NCBI RefSeq assembly: GCF_016862115.1
Contig: NZ_BOMI01000123.1
Location: 1 to 64,000, forward strand
Direction of reading: 5' to 3'
Source: Paractinoplanes deccanensis
GTDB taxonomy: Bacteria > Actinomycetota > Actinomycetes > Mycobacteriales > Micromonosporaceae
DNA length: 64,000 nucleotides
Under the pieces are notes generated by a model, which searched no databases, was not told the origin of the DNA, and saw nothing but the letters and a program-made list of their open reading frames with translations. Shown here piece after piece: positions 62,245-64,000 of the stretch. Both the position numbers and the translations under genes were made by a program. The stretch's first letter is position 1. Every line of letters begins with the position of its first letter.

Positions 62245-64000
62245 CTACTTGCTGGGCAGGGCGGCCCGCGGCAGGCGCAGCGGCCGGTATCGGGACAGCC
62301 AGCCCAGCAGCTCCGGGGCGGGCATCGGGCGGGCGTGGAACCAGCCCTGCGCGGCGTGGCAGCCGGCCTCGGCGAGCAGCCGCCACGTGCGCTCGTCCTC
62401 GACGCCCTCGGCGACCGCGCGCAGCCCGAGCGCCTCGGCCAGGTCGATCACCGAGCGCACGATGGCCGCGTCGCCCCGGTCGGTGGCCATGCCGAGCACG
62501 AACGAACGGTCGATCTTCACCTCGGCCAGCGGCAGCCGGCGCAGGTGCTGAAGGCTCGAATAGCCGGTGCCGAAGTCGTCCAGCGAGATCGCGATGCCCA
62601 TCCGGTCCAGCCGCGTGATCGTGTTGAGCACGCGGTGCGGGTCGGCCATCAGCGCGCTCTCGGTGATCTCCAGCTGCAGCAGGTCGGCCGGCACGGCGTA
62701 CCGCCGCAACAGCTCGTCGACCCGGTCGGCGATGTCACCGGCGTGCAGGTCCCGCGCGCTGACATTGACCGCGGCCCGGATCGGCCGTCCCGCGTCGCGC
62801 CACTCGGCGAGCTGGGCGACGACCTCGTGCAGCACCCGGCCGGTGAGAAGCCGCATCACCGGGGTCGGCTCGGCCACCCGGATCAGCTCCTCGGGCCCGA
62901 CCAGGCCGCGCTCCGGGTGCCGCCAGCGCAGCAGCGCCTCCACGCCGACCATCTCACCGGTCGCGATGGCGATCTGCGGCTGGTAGAAGAGCGTGATCCC
63001 GTCGTCGGGCGCGTCCGCCCGCAGCGCGTGCCGCAGGTCGGCGAGAAGAGTAAGGCGGTCGGGTGAGTGGTGTGCGGCGTCGGGCCCGTAGACGGCGATC
63101 TGGTCGCCGCGCTGCTTCGCGTCGTACATGGCGGTCTCGGCCTGCCGCAGCAGGGTCGCCCCGTCGCCGCCCGGCTCCCGTTGCAGCGCTATCCCGATCG
63201 AGGCGGTCACGTCGACCGGCGTGCCGTCGAGGGCGAACGGCCGGTTGAGGGCCTCGGCGAGGTGATGCGCGATGCGCCGCGCACCGGGCGCGCCGTCGAC
63301 CCGGGTGGCCAGCACGGCGAACTCGTCGCCGCCCAGCCGTACGACAAGATCGTGGGAGGGAACGACGGCCGCGAGCCGCCGGGCGACCTCGACGAGCAGG
63401 CGGTCCCCCACGCCGTGCCCGAGCGCGTCGTTGACCGTGCGGAAGCGATCCAGATCGAGGAGCAGAAGCGCGAGCCGCTTGCCACGGCCGTGCGAGAGGA
63501 CGGAGGCGTGCAGGGCGCGCCGATCGGGCAGACCGGTGAGAGCGTCGACCCGTTCCAGGTCCCCCGCGGACCGCACCATCCGGTGGACGGCGTGCAAAGC
63601 GAGCAGGACAAGGGGTACGAAGGCCAGCCCGACCTGCGCGGTGGCGAGCACCACGGGACCGAGCAGCAGCAAAGCCCCGGTGGCCAGGAACCCGGCCCCT
63701 CGCCGCTGTCCCGGCCGCTCCCCCGTCGCCCGGGCCACCATCGCGGCGAGCCCGTAGCGCGCGACGACCCAGGCCCCGGCGGCGGCCACGATGAGCAGGG
63801 CATCGTCCCAGTCGTAGGTGGGCCCGCCGCGCAAACTGGCGACAGCCGCGGCAACACCAAGGGCGACACCATGCTGTACGCCGAGAAGCACCGTCCGCCG
63901 AACCGGCTGCCGCAGCCGGGCGCCCGCGACGGCCACCGCGACCACCTGCACGGCGAGCGCCGCCCCGAACCCCCAGGCCAGCACGGTCGCGAAGGTGAAA
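62245..64000 (-). CDS. GGDEF-EAL membrane protein, N-terminus outside window
   Basis: At least 579 residues; the frame stays open to the window edge, and the first codons ([18 protein letters not shown]) already form a membrane helix, so the true start is probably beyond 64000 (an internal GTG is at 63984). About five or six hydrophobic segments precede GGDEF ([46 protein letters not shown]) and EAL ([41 protein letters not shown]). All checked catalytic residues are present, so both activities are possible. Confidence 0.88.
   Translation of the reverse strand, partial: FTFATVLAWGFGAALAVQVVAVAVAGARLRQPVRRTVLLGVQHGVALGVAAAVASLRGGPTYDWDDALLIVAAAGAWVVARYGLAAMVARATGERPGQRRGAGFLATGALLLLGPVVLATAQVGLAFVPLVLLALHAVHRMVRSAGDLERVDALTGLPDRRALHASVLSHGRGKRLALLLLDLDRFRTVNDALGHGVGDRLLVEVARRLAAVVPSHDLVVRLGGDEFAVLATRVDGAPGARRIAHHLAEALNRPFALDGTPVDVTASIGIALQREPGGDGATLLRQAETAMYDAKQRGDQIAVYGPDAAHHSPDRLTLLADLRHALRADAPDDGITLFYQPQIAIATGEMVGVEALLRWRHPERGLVGPEELIRVAEPTPVMRLLTGRVLHEVVAQLAEWRDAGRPIRAAVNVSARDLHAGDIADRVDELLRRYAVPADLLQLEITESALMADPHRVLNTITRLDRMGIAISLDDFGTGYSSLQHLRRLPLAEVKIDRSFVLGMATDRGDAAIVRSVIDLAEALGLRAVAEGVEDERTWRLLAEAGCHAAQGWFHARPMPAPELLGWLSRYRPLRLPRAALPSK

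Overview
The window is high-GC DNA from an actinomycete, most likely a Micromonosporaceae member close to Actinoplanes. The evidence is the codon bias, frequent GTG/TTG starts, several starts that look leaderless, GatCAB together with tRNA-Gln and tRNA-Glu genes, and the ilvD / ilvB-ilvN-ilvC / serA / leuB / ilvE / cimA neighbourhood. No rRNA, integrase, transposase or CRISPR array was seen.

Layout. 1-650: G-rich tandem repeats, then tRNA-Glu(CTC) and tRNA-Gln(CTG). 0.7-6.5 kb: an NmrA reductase and TetR regulator pair, an ABC exporter with a small XRE regulator, a fumarylacetoacetase-family enzyme and conserved unknowns. 6.6-8.1 kb: XRE regulator, P-loop kinase-like protein, ArfB. 8.3-10.2 kb: an RloA/RloB-like (AbiL-type) ATPase plus RloB pair with a locally different codon style, the best candidate defence island. 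10.2-15.5 kb: an M16 peptidase pair, two tandem EEP hydrolases and a GNAT acetyltransferase. 15.5-16.8 kb: a threonyl-tRNA synthetase homologue lacking the TGS and editing domains, behind a possible Thr leader peptide and hairpin. 16.8-37.8 kb: branched-chain amino acid and serine biosynthesis (cimA, ilvE, leuB, serA, ilvC, ilvN, ilvB, ilvD) with a RidA-like protein, a mannosyl-3-phosphoglycerate synthase, a tyrosine phosphatase, MFS and LacI genes and a GGDEF-EAL protein between them. 37.9-39.8 kb: epimerase-like protein and an ECF41-type sigma factor. 39.7-46.8 kb: a LacI-controlled ABC uptake operon ending in a GH2 beta-mannosidase. 46.9-49.2 kb: repeat-rich DNA around a MarR/glyoxalase pair. 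49.2-51.8 kb: PAS-GGDEF-EAL protein. 51.9-57 kb: MoaD-like protein coupled to a BNR beta-propeller, PH-like membrane protein, glucose/sorbosone dehydrogenase lipoprotein, metallophosphoesterase. 57.3-62.1 kb: gatB, an M1 peptidase lipoprotein, gatA and gatC. 62.2-64 kb: the 3' part of another GGDEF-EAL gene running off the window.

How the genes work together. CimA supplies 2-oxobutyrate precursor from pyruvate and acetyl-CoA for isoleucine; IlvB/N, IlvC, IlvD and IlvE complete Ile/Val synthesis; LeuB serves Leu; SerA opens serine synthesis from 3-phosphoglycerate, which MpgS also uses. Two of these transcription units carry readable attenuators: cimA (leader MTHLVLIIGTQRAG, then a terminator with a U-tract) and ilvBNC (leader MCFASRVLM with rare Val and Leu codons, then a pause hairpin and terminator). 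GatCAB at the right end would convert Glu-tRNA-Gln to Gln-tRNA-Gln, the tRNA encoded at the left end. Three GGDEF-EAL proteins point to heavy use of cyclic-di-GMP; one has lost conserved residues in both domains.

All functional names are inferred from sequence motifs read by eye; no database search was run.
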